A stretch of DNA of 64,000 nucleotides, taken from NCBI GenBank assembly GCA_035610365.1, contig CM069432.1, positions 129,032,255-129,096,254 of the forward strand. Reading direction: 5' to 3'. Both the position numbers and the translations under genes were made by a program. This document shows positions 10,016 to 23,556 of the stretch, piece by piece; the first letter of the stretch is position 1; the number at the start of each line of letters is the position of its first letter. Source of the stretch: Aquatica leii. Its lineage: Eukaryota > Arthropoda > Insecta > Coleoptera > Lampyridae. The notes under the pieces are model-generated. The model saw only the letters and a list, made by a program, of their open reading frames with translations. It made no database searches and was not told the DNA's origin.

Positions 10016-13000
10016 TACATCGACGTTTTTATTAAAAAGCAATCAAAGCGATTATTGTTTTTAAAGATATATTTTTATATAATTATTTAGCACAAAATTT
10101 AAGTTTACAAATAAAATGTGTTAAGAATCATACTTTTTAATTGTTTTAATATTATTTTGAAATTAAAGATAATTAAATGTTATCTTTATATTCTAATTAA
10201 AATTATTCATTTGAAACCATAATACTGTTATATATAAATTAAGTATTAGTTTATAAACGTTTTTAATTAAATAACATTACAAGCACCACAATTTGAATTT
10301 ATATTCTTTATTAAAATCAGTTTTATACGTTAATTTAAATAATGCAAAATAGTATTTATTGTTAATCTATTAGTTTTTGTTGATTTTAAATAGAAATAAG
10401 TAAATGTTCAAGAAAACAAATTTTTAAACTAATAAAAATAGAGAAGAAAAGAGTTCGTTTAGAGATGACTGTGAAGTAAGCCAATCATGTAAAAAGTTCT
10501 GACCTTTCTCGTATCTACATGCCAATTCAACGTATAGCAAATTGTAAACGCATTTATTCCACATCAAATAACATGCAAATCAGTCTAAATGGTAATATAA
10601 AGAATACGTTTTAAATATACTTTTTAAGCAGATTAAAATATGTCGTTAATTTTGTTTTATTTTGTAACATAAAGGTGCATTTTTAAAACAATTTATTTTT
10701 TCAAATTTTAATTTTTAATAAATGCTTAATAATTATTCATACAAATTGATATGTATAAAATTAAAGTTTATAATTAAAGAATCAAACCCCTTATTATCAC
10801 TCACTTATTTAGTTTTTTTTAATTTTATAGAATATATTTATTTAGTTGTTTTCAATTATTGACAATTTTGTTTAGTACTACTAGTACTAAATAGTGGTTC
10901 TTCTTTTCTCTTTGCTATTAAACGTACATTCTTTGATAAATAATTCTTTATTTCTTTTAAGGTAGATAATAACATATTTGTAAAGTATGTGCATATGTTG
11001 TCATGTTCAATTCAATTTATATAGGCTTAGCTTTATGCTCAAAACTAAAACTGTATAACAGAATTAAAATTGTCATTGAAAAAGCACCAAATTCAAAACA
11101 ATCGTTTTTAAATTGTTTTATTTAACTTATGCTTAAAATTTGTTATTGTTGATCTTGTAGAATTTATTGCATCGTTTTCACCCGGTTGATACTTTGCATT
11201 CAAACTGGAAAGAAGACACATATGAATTTCAATGTTGAACCAAGTTTTTTACAACTGTAGACAAACCACTTATTTTAGAAAATTAAATGTAAAGTCAATC
11301 GATGCCGATGCCAGTTGCACAAAAGTGTGGTTAATTAGCGATTTGATAATCGTCGATTAAAGATGATGGTTGATTAACATTCAATTGCGTTGCACAAAAC
11401 AATTTAATCTATGATTAACGGTCCATTAGTTAATCGACCATGAACTGCTAGTCAACTTGACAACCGCGCGTTTTAATGTCAGTTTGTAAAACAAAAATGA
11501 CTACCAAAAAAGAGGTTATTTACAAATATTTACTTAAACCAAGAAAGAAACGATAATATATATTGTGGTAAAGTGAGTATTACAATGGTATTACTATATT
11601 ATTCACGTTTTCTAATAAATAGTTATATTATCATTATGAAAAATATTGCTTGTGTATAGAAAGCTAAGTTTTATTTTATGCTTACCGATAAAAAATTTCT
11701 AATTCTATGAAATTTCTTGCTTAATTTCTTATAACCTTTACTTTAGATAACAATATAAAGGAGTAACTGGCTAAAAAAAAGGACTTAAAAGTTGTACAAT
11801 GAAGTTTAGCAAATTATCAATATACAAAAAAAAGAAGAAAACATTTTCAAATCTAACACGTATTAAACATATGAGAAACAAAACAAAACAAAATCTTTTA
11901 ACATAGGCAAATTGGTAGAAATCGCAGCAAAAAAAGATTTTTTCCTGCTTGTAAAAAACCTGAATTATCATTTCATTTATTTAAAATCAATTTTTAGTTA
12001 GAATGCATAAAATAATATCTACTTTTTTTGTTAATAATAAAAAATTGTGATTAAAAGTTTATTGTATTTGAAGAGGCTATAAATAGGACATAGGAGCTAA
12101 AAAAGGTATGTTTTCTAATTCGTATTTATTATTCTTATTAAATAATTTTACACATTTTTCATCAGGTAGTCTTAACTGAGCAGTTATTCAAATTTTGCTT
12201 ACGTCTACTTTAAAGTTGAGGTATAGTTCTCTGTCGACGTCAAACTTAAAATATGTATAAATTATACCGTGTTTAAAAGAAACTTTTTTCTAAATTGTTT
12301 TTTTTGTATTAGCACACTTTAACTCACTACTTGACTTGCCCACACTTCTTTATATCCTATATTAACCCATAAATTTCGCAAATGTAAGCACCCGTTTAAT
12401 TTTGATTTAATATTAGACTCGGTATCTAATGTTTTTAAACGGTTGTTTTTTGATAAAAAATGTACTATTTCTTATAAAATTTGAATAAACAGTGGCCTGA
12501 TGAAATGCACATACTAGTAGCAGAAACCGTTGCTCTAAAACTATCAGAAGGGGTTTAATTGCTTTTCCTAAAGGAAGGACGTAGAAGGTTAAGAAGACAT
12601 TGTTACGTGAAAAGTAGGAAGATAAAGAAGATTATTTTACTAGAAAAAAATTTCTTTTGTCACAATAGTAGTAGTAAAAAAAAAATTTATTTCTACATAC
12701 GTTTCTAAAGATAAAGAACTTTATAAATAAAAATAATTAGAACTCGTCTCACGTAAAATTAGAAACGTCAATCATTTTCCGCGCAGTTAATGTAGTACTA
12801 AAGTACTTGCTAACGATGTAATATACTTATCAAATAATATGTATTGAAAACCACGCGTTTTATAATCACAGTAAGTTGCATTATAAAAGGAATACTAAAT
12901 GATATTCACATGAAACTAAAATTTCATTGGTTAAGCAACTTAAAATCCGTTGGCGTGTATCATAATTCCAAAACATTTAAATATTAGATATGAATTATTT

Positions 13001-14649
13001 GCTTATTATGATTGTTTGAAAAATATACAAGTGGCGATTTAGGTAAAACAATGTTTTGAACAAATCTGTTTACAAATTATTTAAGAATATATTTTCACCG
13101 CAAATCTATTAGTTTTTAAGAGTACCTACTTATTTTTTTAAATAAACAATCGCACATTAAAAAACTGGAGTTAAGAAACTGAAACGTAAGATGGTACGCT
13201 ACTTACTGTAATCTAATCGCGGCTTAAGGAGACGGGATTTTACATAAATGCGTTCTGGTGTTAATTTTCTTTTTATTTGAGTATAGCTATAGTATATATT
13301 TACTTTAAAAAGTTAGAATGTGTTTTGATACTGTGTGTATTGTTATGTTTTAAATTCATATTAAATAATATGCTCATATGTTTAAATTAACTATTTATTG
13401 TTAAGTAATGTTTTGTTGTGCATATTTACAGGTATATAAGAGACACTTGTTACACTACACTAAATGCACATTTTTTAAATTTTTTTACATTATGTAATGC
13501 ATATTTTATTTACGTTAGGTATTTAAGCGTTTAAAATTAATTATATCGAATACAAATACTAATGTATTTTGTGTATCCAAAAAAGTCTGAAAAAGTAGTA
13601 AGTAATAAACAATCTAAACATTTACACAAGCAATACTTTTATAAAACAAATTGCTGTGTCGATGAAAACACTTTACACGATAATGCTTTTACAATGAAAT
13701 TGTGATTTAAATACTAGCAGTAATTAGAATTATTTTAATTTAAAGATAAACGTATAAATCTGTAAATACTTTAAATAGTTGTTATTCTGCTGTTAAAATT
13801 CTTATAGAAAATAAAGTTAACAAAGATTTTAACCTGTACAAAGTGGGTAATTCGGTAATGTATTTATTTCATTTAAACTTTTTTAAATTTTACTTAAACT
13901 ATTTTTAGTTTTTTGTTAATTTATTTTAATTTACAACTTAATGTTACAGTTCACATTATAAAAGTTTTCTACCAAGTACTATCTAAAAACTTAAAAAAAA
14001 TCTAACATTGGTATCTTCAAAATCATCAAATAATAATTGATGCTTCATATAATCAAGAAAAAATATATTCACTTAAATGTCTAAATAATTAATGTCTTTA
14101 AGCAAGTGTAAAAATTTTATACGTTTACGTCAAAATAGCAAAAATTTGTTATAACAGAGGTGAAGTTAAAAAATACAATAACAACTAAACCGTAATAATT
14201 TAATTTTTAAGATCGATTAACACTTAATTTTTTTTGCAAAATTTGCACTTAATGTTGAATTAGTTAAATATTTCAACAATTATTCTAACAGTATTGTAAC
14301 GGTTATTAACATACTCTTTTCTTAAACAAAATAAGCTATTATGCGTTTATTAAAACTTGCTTTAGAATAAACTTTCATGACAGTTTATTAAATGTGAGTT
14401 TTTGTTGCACACTGAATACAAATTAAAGTAGTTCAATAAGCCAACGATTTCTTCTGTTTGTAATTCAAACCTTAATATCATTATTTGCAATAACCTGTTT
14501 AAATACTTAATATAGTCGACTGTATTAAATTGTCAAATACGTTTAATTTTTAATTGACATTAGTTCAAAATTTGTTAACTATTTTATTCGGTTAGTATTC
14601 TTTATTTATATTTCACTGTTTTAATTTTAGTTTTTAGTTACCTCTATAT
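10016..14649. other. 4.6-kb AT-rich stretch, essentially nothing recognised
   Basis: No supported gene. The stretch at about 11,305-11,460 repeats GTTGCACAAAA twice and carries several GATTAA/TTAATC words, which suggests the end of an old DNA transposon. At about 12,505-12,640 one frame gives a Lys/Arg-rich segment (KEGRRRLRRHCYVKSR) after one stop, which might be the N-terminal part of a Harbinger-like transposase, but this is too weak to call. The 66-codon open frame on the minus strand at 11,771 is low complexity. Confidence 0.45.
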
Positions 14650-14684
14650 ACTGACGATGCTAATTATAATTAGCGAAACATGTA
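14650..14684 (+). ncRNA. Hammerhead-ribozyme core of another Penelope-like family
   Basis: CTGACGA is followed by a stem II hairpin that is a perfect palindrome (GCTAATTA / TAATTAGC), then GAAA, then ACATGTA, where ACATGT is self-complementary and GUA is an allowed cleavage triplet. Stem I is weak or absent. The sequence after it to about 14,760 resembles a PLE 3' end. No PLE coding sequence was found upstream, so this is a solo terminus or an old relic. Confidence 0.5.
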
Positions 14685-14760
14685 TCCTAAAATAAAATAT
14701 TAAAAAAATAAAAAATATAAATATACTGTGGAGAAGACTTCAAGAGTAATTAAATATTAT

Positions 14761-15479
14761 TTTAAAAAGAGACTCCACTTAGAGTAATGAATTACTTCAC
14801 CAATATTACTTAAAATATGTTTAAATAATAATCATGTATAAGTCTAAGTCATCTTATCTTTCTATTCTCAATAAGCATTAAAAAAATCTACTTTTTTTAA
14901 CACTTCTTTAAATTAAATTTTAAGTCTTTCTTATCTTTTTTCTTTCGTCCAATAGATATTTTGCTATTGCATTAATATCAACTGGTTCCAACTGTGTTTT
15001 ATACATTTTATACAAAATAAATACAAAAGGTCAAAACAAAAAAAAATAAATACTTTATAAAAAAATTTGCAAAAAATATATAATGTAAAGTTTAAAAATG
15101 TTACAACCAATATACGTTTAAAGTAGAATTTTCAAAATGCAGTAACTAATATTTTTAGTAACTAATAATCAACGGCAATTTTAGTGAGTAAATGCATTTT
15201 TGTTATTTGCAATTAGTTACATTTGCTTCACAAAGTTATGTTTTAAGTTTTTTTAAAACTAAATTTATTAACATTTGTCTCTGTCGTGTTTGTCGATTAG
15301 AGTATATGTAGTATTTAATTTTATCAATAATAGTATATGTGCAAAAACATAAACCGTTTGCACAAACACAAAATTAAAAATTATATTTTTGAAAAATAAT
15401 TTATGTATAATAAAATAAATTAACGCAATTTAAAAGGTGACTAACAAAAAAAATCACATCTTTTTTATACTTTTAATTC
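14761..15479. other. AT-rich stretch, nothing recognised
   Basis: Very AT-rich sequence with runs of A and T; no coding similarity or significant repeat was seen. Confidence 0.5.
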
Positions 15480-15601
15480 TACAGGGTGATTTTTAACCTA
15501 CGTTGAAAACTGAAAGAGCAAGTAGAGAGGATCAAATTAAGGTTCTTTTGAATTTAGATCAAATGCTAATAATAAAAAAGTTACAATGGCTTAAAACTTA
15601 A

Positions 15602-16868
15602 ACAGCTGTATTCATAAAAATATTCAAAAATACTTTTTAAACTTGTTTTATTTAAAACGCGTTTTAAGGCTTACAGAACGTTTTAACTTTCATTCATTCA
15701 TAAACTGTTCGTAAACTCTAGGTACTCAAAATAGAGTTAAAATACCGATTTCAGTAAATTTAATGTAGTCGCGTTGGTAACGTCAAAACATTAGAACTAT
15801 TTTTTGCGTTTATTAGTTACGTCTGTCAAGTAATAATTATGATAGTAATTAATAATGACAGATAGTAAAAAGAAAACAAGAAGTGGAAATTAGCTTGTAG
15901 AAGATAAGGTTTGTATCAATTTGAATGTGTTCAAAATAACTTATTTAGTTTTTTTAGCATCAATTTCAAGAATGGGTGCAAGGAAGGGTCAGGATAATTG
16001 AAAACAAAACTACTGACGCCAACAAGCAAAAGAAAGTGCTGCCATAGTTAGTTGGGTAGATAATTTTGCAAGTCTGGTGTGATTAATTACAATTCGATTC
16101 ATGAATAACTGTTTAACATTAGTAGTAGTTATTTTAAGTAAATTTGTAAATGTAAAAAAAACGGACTATGCAGTAATAACGGCACTTTGGAGAGAAGTTT
16201 GGTATTGCATAAAATACATCTTTCTGGAATATAAACTGCTTATTTTTTTAATATGCTAAATAAAAAATTATTTAAATCAATGAATTATATGAATAACATT
16301 TTATACCTAAAAGAAATCAAAATTCTCTTTCCAATCGTATGGCACAGACCAATGGGCAGTAAAACATCGCTTGATGTAATATTTAACTTAGGTACATTAT
16401 GAGAAAAAAATTTGGAGAATACAAACAATAAACTTGATTACAAAAGAATTAGAATAAGTAAAACTATGAAGACGTGTTGCCAAAAAATACCAAGATTTGT
16501 AGCACCGCCAAGATGACAAAATTCACTTGAAAGCTCAGTCGAAGTCGCGAATTATATCAATTATATTATTTACAATATTAATGGATATTAATATCATCTA
16601 TTGCATTCGTGTTAAATTACATACAGAAACAAATTAAATCTTTTAAATAAATTTTTTCACTTCAAAAAATCTGATTATACACAATTTTTTAAGTTAAAAT
16701 AGGTTTAAAGAAGGGTAGATCCTATTTTAAATATTGCTAAGTTACAACACTGTTACAAAAGGTTTGTTAAGCTAAAATGCGTTTATGAATAGGGTTTTTT
16801 GACATTTATGCTAAAATAAGTTTGAAGAGCTCTGTGATCCAATTGTAAATTTTTATGAATACAGCTGT
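15602..16868. mobile_element. Nested inverted-repeat element, 1.27 kb
   Basis: ACAGCTGTATTCATAAAAAT at 15602-15621 has its exact reverse complement at 16849-16868. The flanks share AACTTAA (left, just outside the element; right, three bases beyond it), possibly a 7-8-bp target duplication. The segment sits inside the TA-flanked transposon, so it is the younger insertion. It contains a decayed Myb/SANT-like coding relic. Superfamily is unassigned. Confidence 0.6.
15855..16110 (+). pseudogene. Possible Myb/SANT-like DNA-binding relic
   Basis: A start-like MTDSKKKTRSGN is followed, after stops and frame changes, by RIIENKTTDANKQKK and then a fragment ending NFASLV. Transposon-associated Myb/SANT-like proteins of insects often carry a VIENKKTDA-x-K-K-x-AW block, and the agreement over IIENKTTDA-NKQKK is the main evidence. 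Such proteins accompany Harbinger and related transposases. No transposase is visible beside it. The reading is broken and short, so confidence is low. Confidence 0.35.
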
Positions 16869-17752
16869 TATAACTTAAAGCCCACGTATTGGGTGCCACC
16901 GACTTTTAATAAATAAAACAATAACACTCCACACACACTCTTATAAATCAGTTTTGTATCATTTTTACGGCAGAAAATATATAAAAGTTTTGCACGTTTA
17001 TCATGTCTACTTAATCTTTGTTATTGTAATTTGCCATTTTAGACGAATTATTAACAAGTAATTAATAAATAAATCATAACAACAATTAATGTATGTATTT
17101 AATTTCTAACGTTTAGGTAGCTTTGACGTAATTGATAAAATTAAACAAATTAGCGGTTTTTAATAAATAAACACATATAACTGGGTCTTTTTAAACACAA
17201 TTTGTTAAAAGAAATGCCTCGTAACTTAATTGCTAGCGACTAACTCAGTGTGTTTTTGTGGTAGGCTTAGATGTGCTAATTATACAATTTTAAAAACGCG
17301 TCAAAACGGTTCGAAACTAGAATGGTAGACACCGTTCAAATATTACATAAAATATAACTATGACTTATTCCCAGATTATATTTTGGACGTGGTTTAATTA
17401 AAGAATAGCCCATTTTAGTACTTGCTTCTAGCGGAAGGTATTAAATTGACAGAAATCGTTTTAAATTGTCCAACACGCGGGTTTATATTATACAAGACAA
17501 AAGTCACACCAAGACACTTTTAACATAACAAATTGAAATAGCATCTTAAAAATGTTTAATAAAATTTATTTATTTCATTTCCGAATATTCCAAATTTGAA
17601 TTCGAAGCTAATGTATGGTTTAATTGTGAGAACTTTAAACCGTTGTAATTTATTTTTTATTAGCACATGATGCAATTTTTTAAAAGTAACTTTGTTTTGT
17701 TTCCTTGTATTTGCTTTTTCAGTTTCAACCGTAGCTTAAAAATCATCCTGTA

Positions 17753-18475
17753 TAACGTAATTAAGTAGAAATTTATTTATATTTTTGAAACGTTTGTATT
17801 TATCATTCAATTTAATATAACCAAAATACAATGCAACAACTGAAATAAACTATAGATAACTAATTATTAACGCATTAACTTAAAAAATTAGTTTTTTATG
17901 ATAAAAAAAATGGCTAAGGCGTCCGTAATTTTATTTAAAATTATAGATAATTTTTTTTAATTATGCGTGAATTTTGAATTATTGTAGCCGTCCAACTCTA
18001 CGACTTGTTCAATAAATTTTGTTTTTTTAAACCAAAAGTCGGTTATTTGCTATTGTACTATAATATTCTCCGTTTAAACAGAATAACGAGTACTTGTTAC
18101 TGAATCCTGATATTCTCCTACATCGTTTACGTTATGTTGATTTTGGATTTGTTAAATGTTAGTTTCAAAATTATCTTTTCAACTCTAAACGTAGTTAAGT
18201 TGGAAGATTGAAAAATTTTTCAAACCAGGCTGCTTAAAATTATTTAATACCTTTGACGCAGCTACGAGTTGACTTGATTCAAATCTATGTTTTGTAAACT
18301 AAATATTTTAATTCAATAAAAAAACTTAAGTTTATTTTTATATCTAATTCGCAATATCCCGTATATTGCCACTACCATAATTCAATTCCATTGTAATTAA
18401 CTTGCAAACATTATCACTGTTACTAAATACTAGTGATCAGTACGCCTGCACTTACCTGTAACTTTTAATCAACCT
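17753..18475. other. AT-rich stretch between two TIR elements
   Basis: No gene, repeat or RNA was recognised in this stretch of about 720 bp. Confidence 0.5.
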
Positions 18476-19963
18476 CCCAAGTAGCAAAAATCAGTTACAA
18501 AACGGTTGTAAAACTCTCTTGCAACTATGGTTTCAGTAAGGTATTTAGTTACAGAATAGTTGCTGAGTCTTTCCTGATACGTTGTCAATACCGGATTTGG
18601 TCAGTTGCAAGGCAACTGCAGTAATATTATAACCGTTTTACAACGTGTCTGAAACCGTTGCAATTACTACTTTGTAACTGTTTTGCAGCGTTGCTATAAC
18701 GGTTTTTTACAAATCATGTTTACCTATTCTGAATCGTTTCTGTAATGGTTTCTCATCACGGTTTTGTAATGGATTTGTAACATTGTAGTTACCATTTACA
18801 GCAACTGCTATGTAACTGTTTCGAAAACATGCTTACTACCACTATTTGAAACTACTTTATAACCGCTTTGTTAAGCAACTTATCCAAGATTTTAGTTACT
18901 AAGTGCATCATAAAGATTAAAACAAAAATAGAGATAAAAATATATTAATAATAAGATACAGATATATAAAAAGTTATAATAAATGTACATTGTTTAAATT
19001 TTTATAGTTTCTTATAGAACTAAATTCAAACAAAAAAGATATAATAAAAGAATTTTTACATCTGTTGCAAGTAGGTACCAGTAAACTGGTTTTTACGGCA
19101 AATTTTGAAGAAAAGCGGATTATGTTTATTATTTATAAATTTTGTAAATAGTAAATGCTAAATTTTGTTAAGAGAAAAATGTCTTTGTGTTAAAAGCGCA
19201 TGGCGGATTAAGATATTCCTCACATGTTATAGTTTAATGCGTCTACGTAATTCTTAGTTAAATATTTGTATTAGGCACATGTGCAATTATAATCGGTTCA
19301 ATGATCATAATCTCGACTGCTTTTTTAAAGATTATAGGTGTTTGCAATGGCGATCTAATTTACACGTTCTGATCACTGTGTGTAATATTGTAATGTCCTT
19401 GCAATCAAATTCTATTTTATCCTAGAAGAAAATAAAATCAATTTAAAATTTGCTTACTTATAATTGGCAACTAATTCTTCAACGTTGATTAAATTAGAAA
19501 CAGTAGTTTAAATGCACGATTAAAGTTATTGTAATATAATATAGCAATAATTGTACTTACGTAGTTTTGAATTAGAAACACTTTCGGTACTGTTTATTGG
19601 ATAATGATAATGGACTATGTGTCTTATAAAAATTTCGTAAAATGCAGTTCTTCTGTTGCTGTTTGAACGTATAGATTAACACTGTAGTGTAGTTTTAGAA
19701 ATTCACACTTGTAACCATAGTTTCAAGACTGTTACACTTGAAACCGAAATGAAGGTTTTAATGTCACTGTAGTTACATAAAGGTTTAAGAAAAACTTACT
19801 TATAACCATAGTTGTAAAATGGTTATTTTTGTAATAGATTTGAAACCTCAGTAAATTACTAAAGTTGCTGCTACGTTGCTGCAACGGTTTATTTACCATG
19901 GTGCCAATGTTACTAATTTGCAACTGGTTACAACGTAACCACGGTTACAAAATGCTCCTTGGG
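18476..19963. mobile_element. Nonautonomous TIR element with subterminal repeat arrays
   Basis: CCCAAGTAGCA at the left end and its near-inverse TGCTCCTTGGG at the right end define a 1,488-bp unit. Inside each end, over roughly 300-450 bp, words of the type GTTAC, GTAAC, GCAAC, AACGGTT and AACCATAGTT recur many times in both orientations. The central 750 bp lacks them. Dense subterminal arrays are known to bind transposase in several DNA transposon superfamilies. No coding region is present; the 63-codon frame at 19,732 is a product of the array. No clear target duplication was found, so the superfamily stays open. Confidence 0.65.
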
Positions 19964-22900
19964 CTAATTCAATTATAAATTTTAGCATTAATAAATCCCT
20001 TATAAGCAATAGTTAGTAGTTATACACCTAATTGGAATAAAATTACCTACATTGTAATATTAACTTTAACAAACACATTTTATTTTGCAAAATAAATTTG
20101 TATTAATTGCGATTAAATTATTAACGTTTTAAATTCAACGCATGACCCACTTGAGCTACCGTGGCGCGTTACAACACTTCAAATGTTAATTTATATATTA
20201 CTATTTAAAAAATATAAAGTAAACAATACTGGCGTTATCTTTAGTCTAAACGTTTTGGAATCGAGTTTATATACTTTTTTTTTTTAAATTCTAATGTTCT
20301 AGAACATTTACGCAATTTTAAAATATGCAATATATTTAATTTTTTTGTACAGTTTTAATAATAGTATTTATTGTTGCTGTTTGTGTTTGTTTTTTTTTGC
20401 TATTGAGTTTAATAGGTAATTACGTAAATTACAGCTTTATTTTTACCAACTTGTTACTAATAATAAATGTTGAGTTTGTTCTTAGCTTATGATTTAAGTT
20501 TTTAATATTCTATGTTTTTTTTAGTTTTACATATTCTAGTCATTCAAACTTTCTATAAATCAATTTTCATTGTAGTCTAAAGCTGTTATTTTAAATATTT
20601 GTATATGGTTTTATTATTACGCAATTGAAAATAATAGTTTTAGCAAAATTAGAACTTTATTGATTGATAGACCAAAAAAGTTAAATAGATATACGTAGTT
20701 GTTTGGTTGCAAAGCTAATTTTAATTTAAAATTCATAAAACTTTTTTTTTAATTTATACAAAAATGTATTAAAAAATTAGAAAACGTATTTATAAAAGAA
20801 TAATAATAAATCTACACTGCAAAGTTCGCGACAAAGTTTTATCGATTTATTTGCTTTCGAATAAAGGAAACGTTAAAAAACGTTTCCATTAAAAGAAAAT
20901 TTTACGTTTAATTAATTTTATTTGTTTATAAATGAAGTAACGAAGGCTAAATTTTAATAGTCTATCATTTCCTTAATTGTACGATTTAAAGTCTAATTTG
21001 AAATATTTTATGAGTTGCTGAATTAAAATTGCTTACAGCAGAATTATAATAAAAAAACACGCTTTAACTCTATATTACCAAAGTAAACACTATTGAAACT
21101 ATTGTTAAATATTATAACTTTTATGAATTTTAATCAACTTTATTAATAATGAAAACATTTTATACATTACATGAATTTTTATCTTTATTTTCTTACATAT
21201 ACTTCAACAACGTTTATGACATCATGTGTTTGTTAGTTTTAAAATGTATTTATTATGTACTATTTTAGTAAACATTAACTAAAAGCATTGTTACGGTTTT
21301 ATTACATAAAAACGTAAATAACAAAAAGTTTAATTTTGAACGGGTTTTTTTACAGTTTTAATTCAAAAATTTTTTAAGTTAGAAAAATTTTAGTAATTAC
21401 TTACTTTGGAATTTAATATGTTTTATAATATAACTTTAAATATGAGATTTTATAAAAATAAATTTTTACCTTTTATGACGAAAATGTTTGTTAACTTATC
21501 AATCTGTGTAAGAAAAAAGAAATTTCCAATCTAATTTAAGACATTATTAAATTTTATTGAAAAATGATTTTCTTAAAGAAAGTCTTGTGTTGACATGTTG
21601 TTTTGATAAAATTATTGAAATAATTTAATTGTTATTATTACTATTTGTAGTAAGATGTTGTTTGAGATTATTAAAAGCGATTACGGGATAATATAGAATA
21701 TTTTACTCTTAGATTAGTAAAAAATATAAAAGATAACAGAAGAAAAAAAAGTTACTTTTAAAAGGAAAGTGCAGTGTAAGTAAATAAGTGTAACGTTAGT
21801 GTGAAAAAAAACGTGCCGTTGATAATTAAATAAGTGTATTATAATATAAGTTATTTTAAACGCGGACAAATTTTTAGTGACAGTTATATATAAATTATTT
21901 CTAAGTGTTTAAACTTTGTTAACTATAATTTTTATTAGTGTTCGTTGTATTGTGTTTTGGTTTATTAAAATTATTTACGTGTATAATAATTGATAATCGT
22001 GTAAATAGTTTGTGTAAATTAGGCATTTTTCTACAAGCGGACATTTTGAAGCTTGAGTGAAACAACAGACAAAAATTTTGCTTAAAAAACAAATAATAAT
22101 AACGTATTAAATAAAATAATATTTTTATGCAGAATTCAAGGAACACATTTATATTAAAATTTGATAATAATGGCAGTTAATAGTTAAGACTTTTTAAAAT
22201 GCTAAAGCGAGCAAGAGCGTCTATATTATTAATCATTTATTATCAAACGAGTTGGTTTTTAAGTTTTTTTGTTGATCCTATATTATTAATTTTGAGCTTT
22301 TTTTTTATAATTTTACAATTTCGCCTTTTTAAAAATTGTTTTATTTTTTTAAAGGTATCTTGATTTTTAAGTACTTGGAATATAGAATTCCAACCTCAAG
22401 GTTAGCGACGCTTATTGTATTTTTTTTTATATTTATTTACTTTAAACACAGGTTAAGAACTTGATGCAAGTAGGAGATCGGAAAAGTTTATAAAGCAAAT
22501 AAGGCATGTGTTTATACCCTTAAAAATAGTTTATAAATTATATTGTAGTAATATACACTTAATTCTGTAGATAAGAATGTTTTTATAATAAATATCGTAA
22601 TATCAAAAATGTAACTAAAAGTTAATCACAACCGTAAACCAGTCTGTTCGCTAGTAAGTGATGCCCTACAGAAAAAAAAACTTGCTTATAAATTACCTAT
22701 ATTTATCTTCATTATATTGTCGTGTTACCTTCATTCATAATCGTTTGTCAATAATATAGTTAGTAAAAATAGCAACCATAACAGAACGTGCTATTTGTAG
22801 AAAACAATCAAAAAAATTTGAGTAAGCTTAGTAACACAGTTAGATCCCAAAACTTATTTTTTCCACTACTAGTTGTATACGCTTGCATTATTACGTATAA

Positions 22901-23430
22901 TAGAAGGCCGTGAAATGGTACTTTTTTAAGCGCAGGTAAATAATATTTCATTATTAACTAGTAGTTAATAATGAACATATTTACATTTTCTGATAATACT
23001 ACAACAGTTTCAAAGAAAAAAAGTTTACCAAACTGCGTACCAAGAGCAAGAGATTTTATTTAATGCTAATTTAAGTTTTCAAATCGCTTAATTAATAAAT
23101 TAATTTGATTTTAAAAAGTAAGTTATTTGAAGTTCGCGCTTAATTAAATGTGAATATTATTGAGTTAAATATGTTTTAGATATAATCAATGTTTAAAATA
23201 ATAATGTTTTTAAACAATTTAAACAGCTTTAGCAATAAAAACTTACGTTATCTGTTTATTTTTGTGTTTTAAATCACAATTAAGAATTACGTCAAAATTA
23301 ATTCTATTAAACTAATGACAACTGTCAGAGTTACTGACTTGATTTTTAATTTAAAAATTAATATCTTAAATTTTAAATTTGATTTAGTAACAGGTAGAAA
23401 GGTTTTAATAATTCTAGTAGTGGAAAAAAT
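19964..23430. other. 3.5-kb AT-rich stretch, no gene seen
   Basis: No protein similarity was found. A perfect 14-bp hairpin with a one-base spacer (arms TTCATTATTAACTA) lies at about 22,951-22,979. The minus-strand frame at 21,919 is low complexity. Confidence 0.5.
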
Positions 23431-23556
23431 TGTATATATAACACGGTTGAGAAGTTCATTATAACCTGCGCGATTTATATCCCTCGACGCTTCGCGTCTC
23501 GCGATATAATCTATCGCTTAGGTTATAATGATGCACTTTTCAACCTTGATATATAA
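23431..23556. repeat. Short near-palindrome with a CG-rich core (MITE-like)
   Basis: The two halves are reverse complements with few mismatches: ATAACCTGCGCGATTTATAT pairs with a right half containing ATATAATCTATCGCTTAGG. The centre GACGC-TTC-GCGTC is itself a perfect small hairpin. AT-rich outer arms around a CG-rich core resemble the structure at 9,864, but the sequence is different. A hairpin MITE is the likely identity. Confidence 0.7.

Larger units (their letters stand above)
15482..17750. mobile_element. TIR DNA transposon at a TA target, Tc1/mariner-like, nonautonomous
   Basis: The left end CAGGGTGATTTTTAACC and the inverted right end (CAGGATGATTTTTAAGC on the minus strand) continue as imperfect inverted repeats for about 120 bp, including GTTGAAA-CTGAAA, GTTAC and TGCTAATAA blocks. 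Each end is flanked by TA (15480-15481 and 17751-17752). TA duplication and a CAG start are known features of Tc1/mariner elements. No transposase with a DDE/D catalytic triad could be read inside, so this is a nonautonomous or decayed copy. It is interrupted by another inverted-repeat element at 15,602-16,868. Confidence 0.7.

Noticed and set aside
11305-12640. A possible Harbinger element between GTTGCACAAAA words and a Lys/Arg-rich reading
   Set aside because: No paired inverted end, no target duplication and no catalytic motif could be found.
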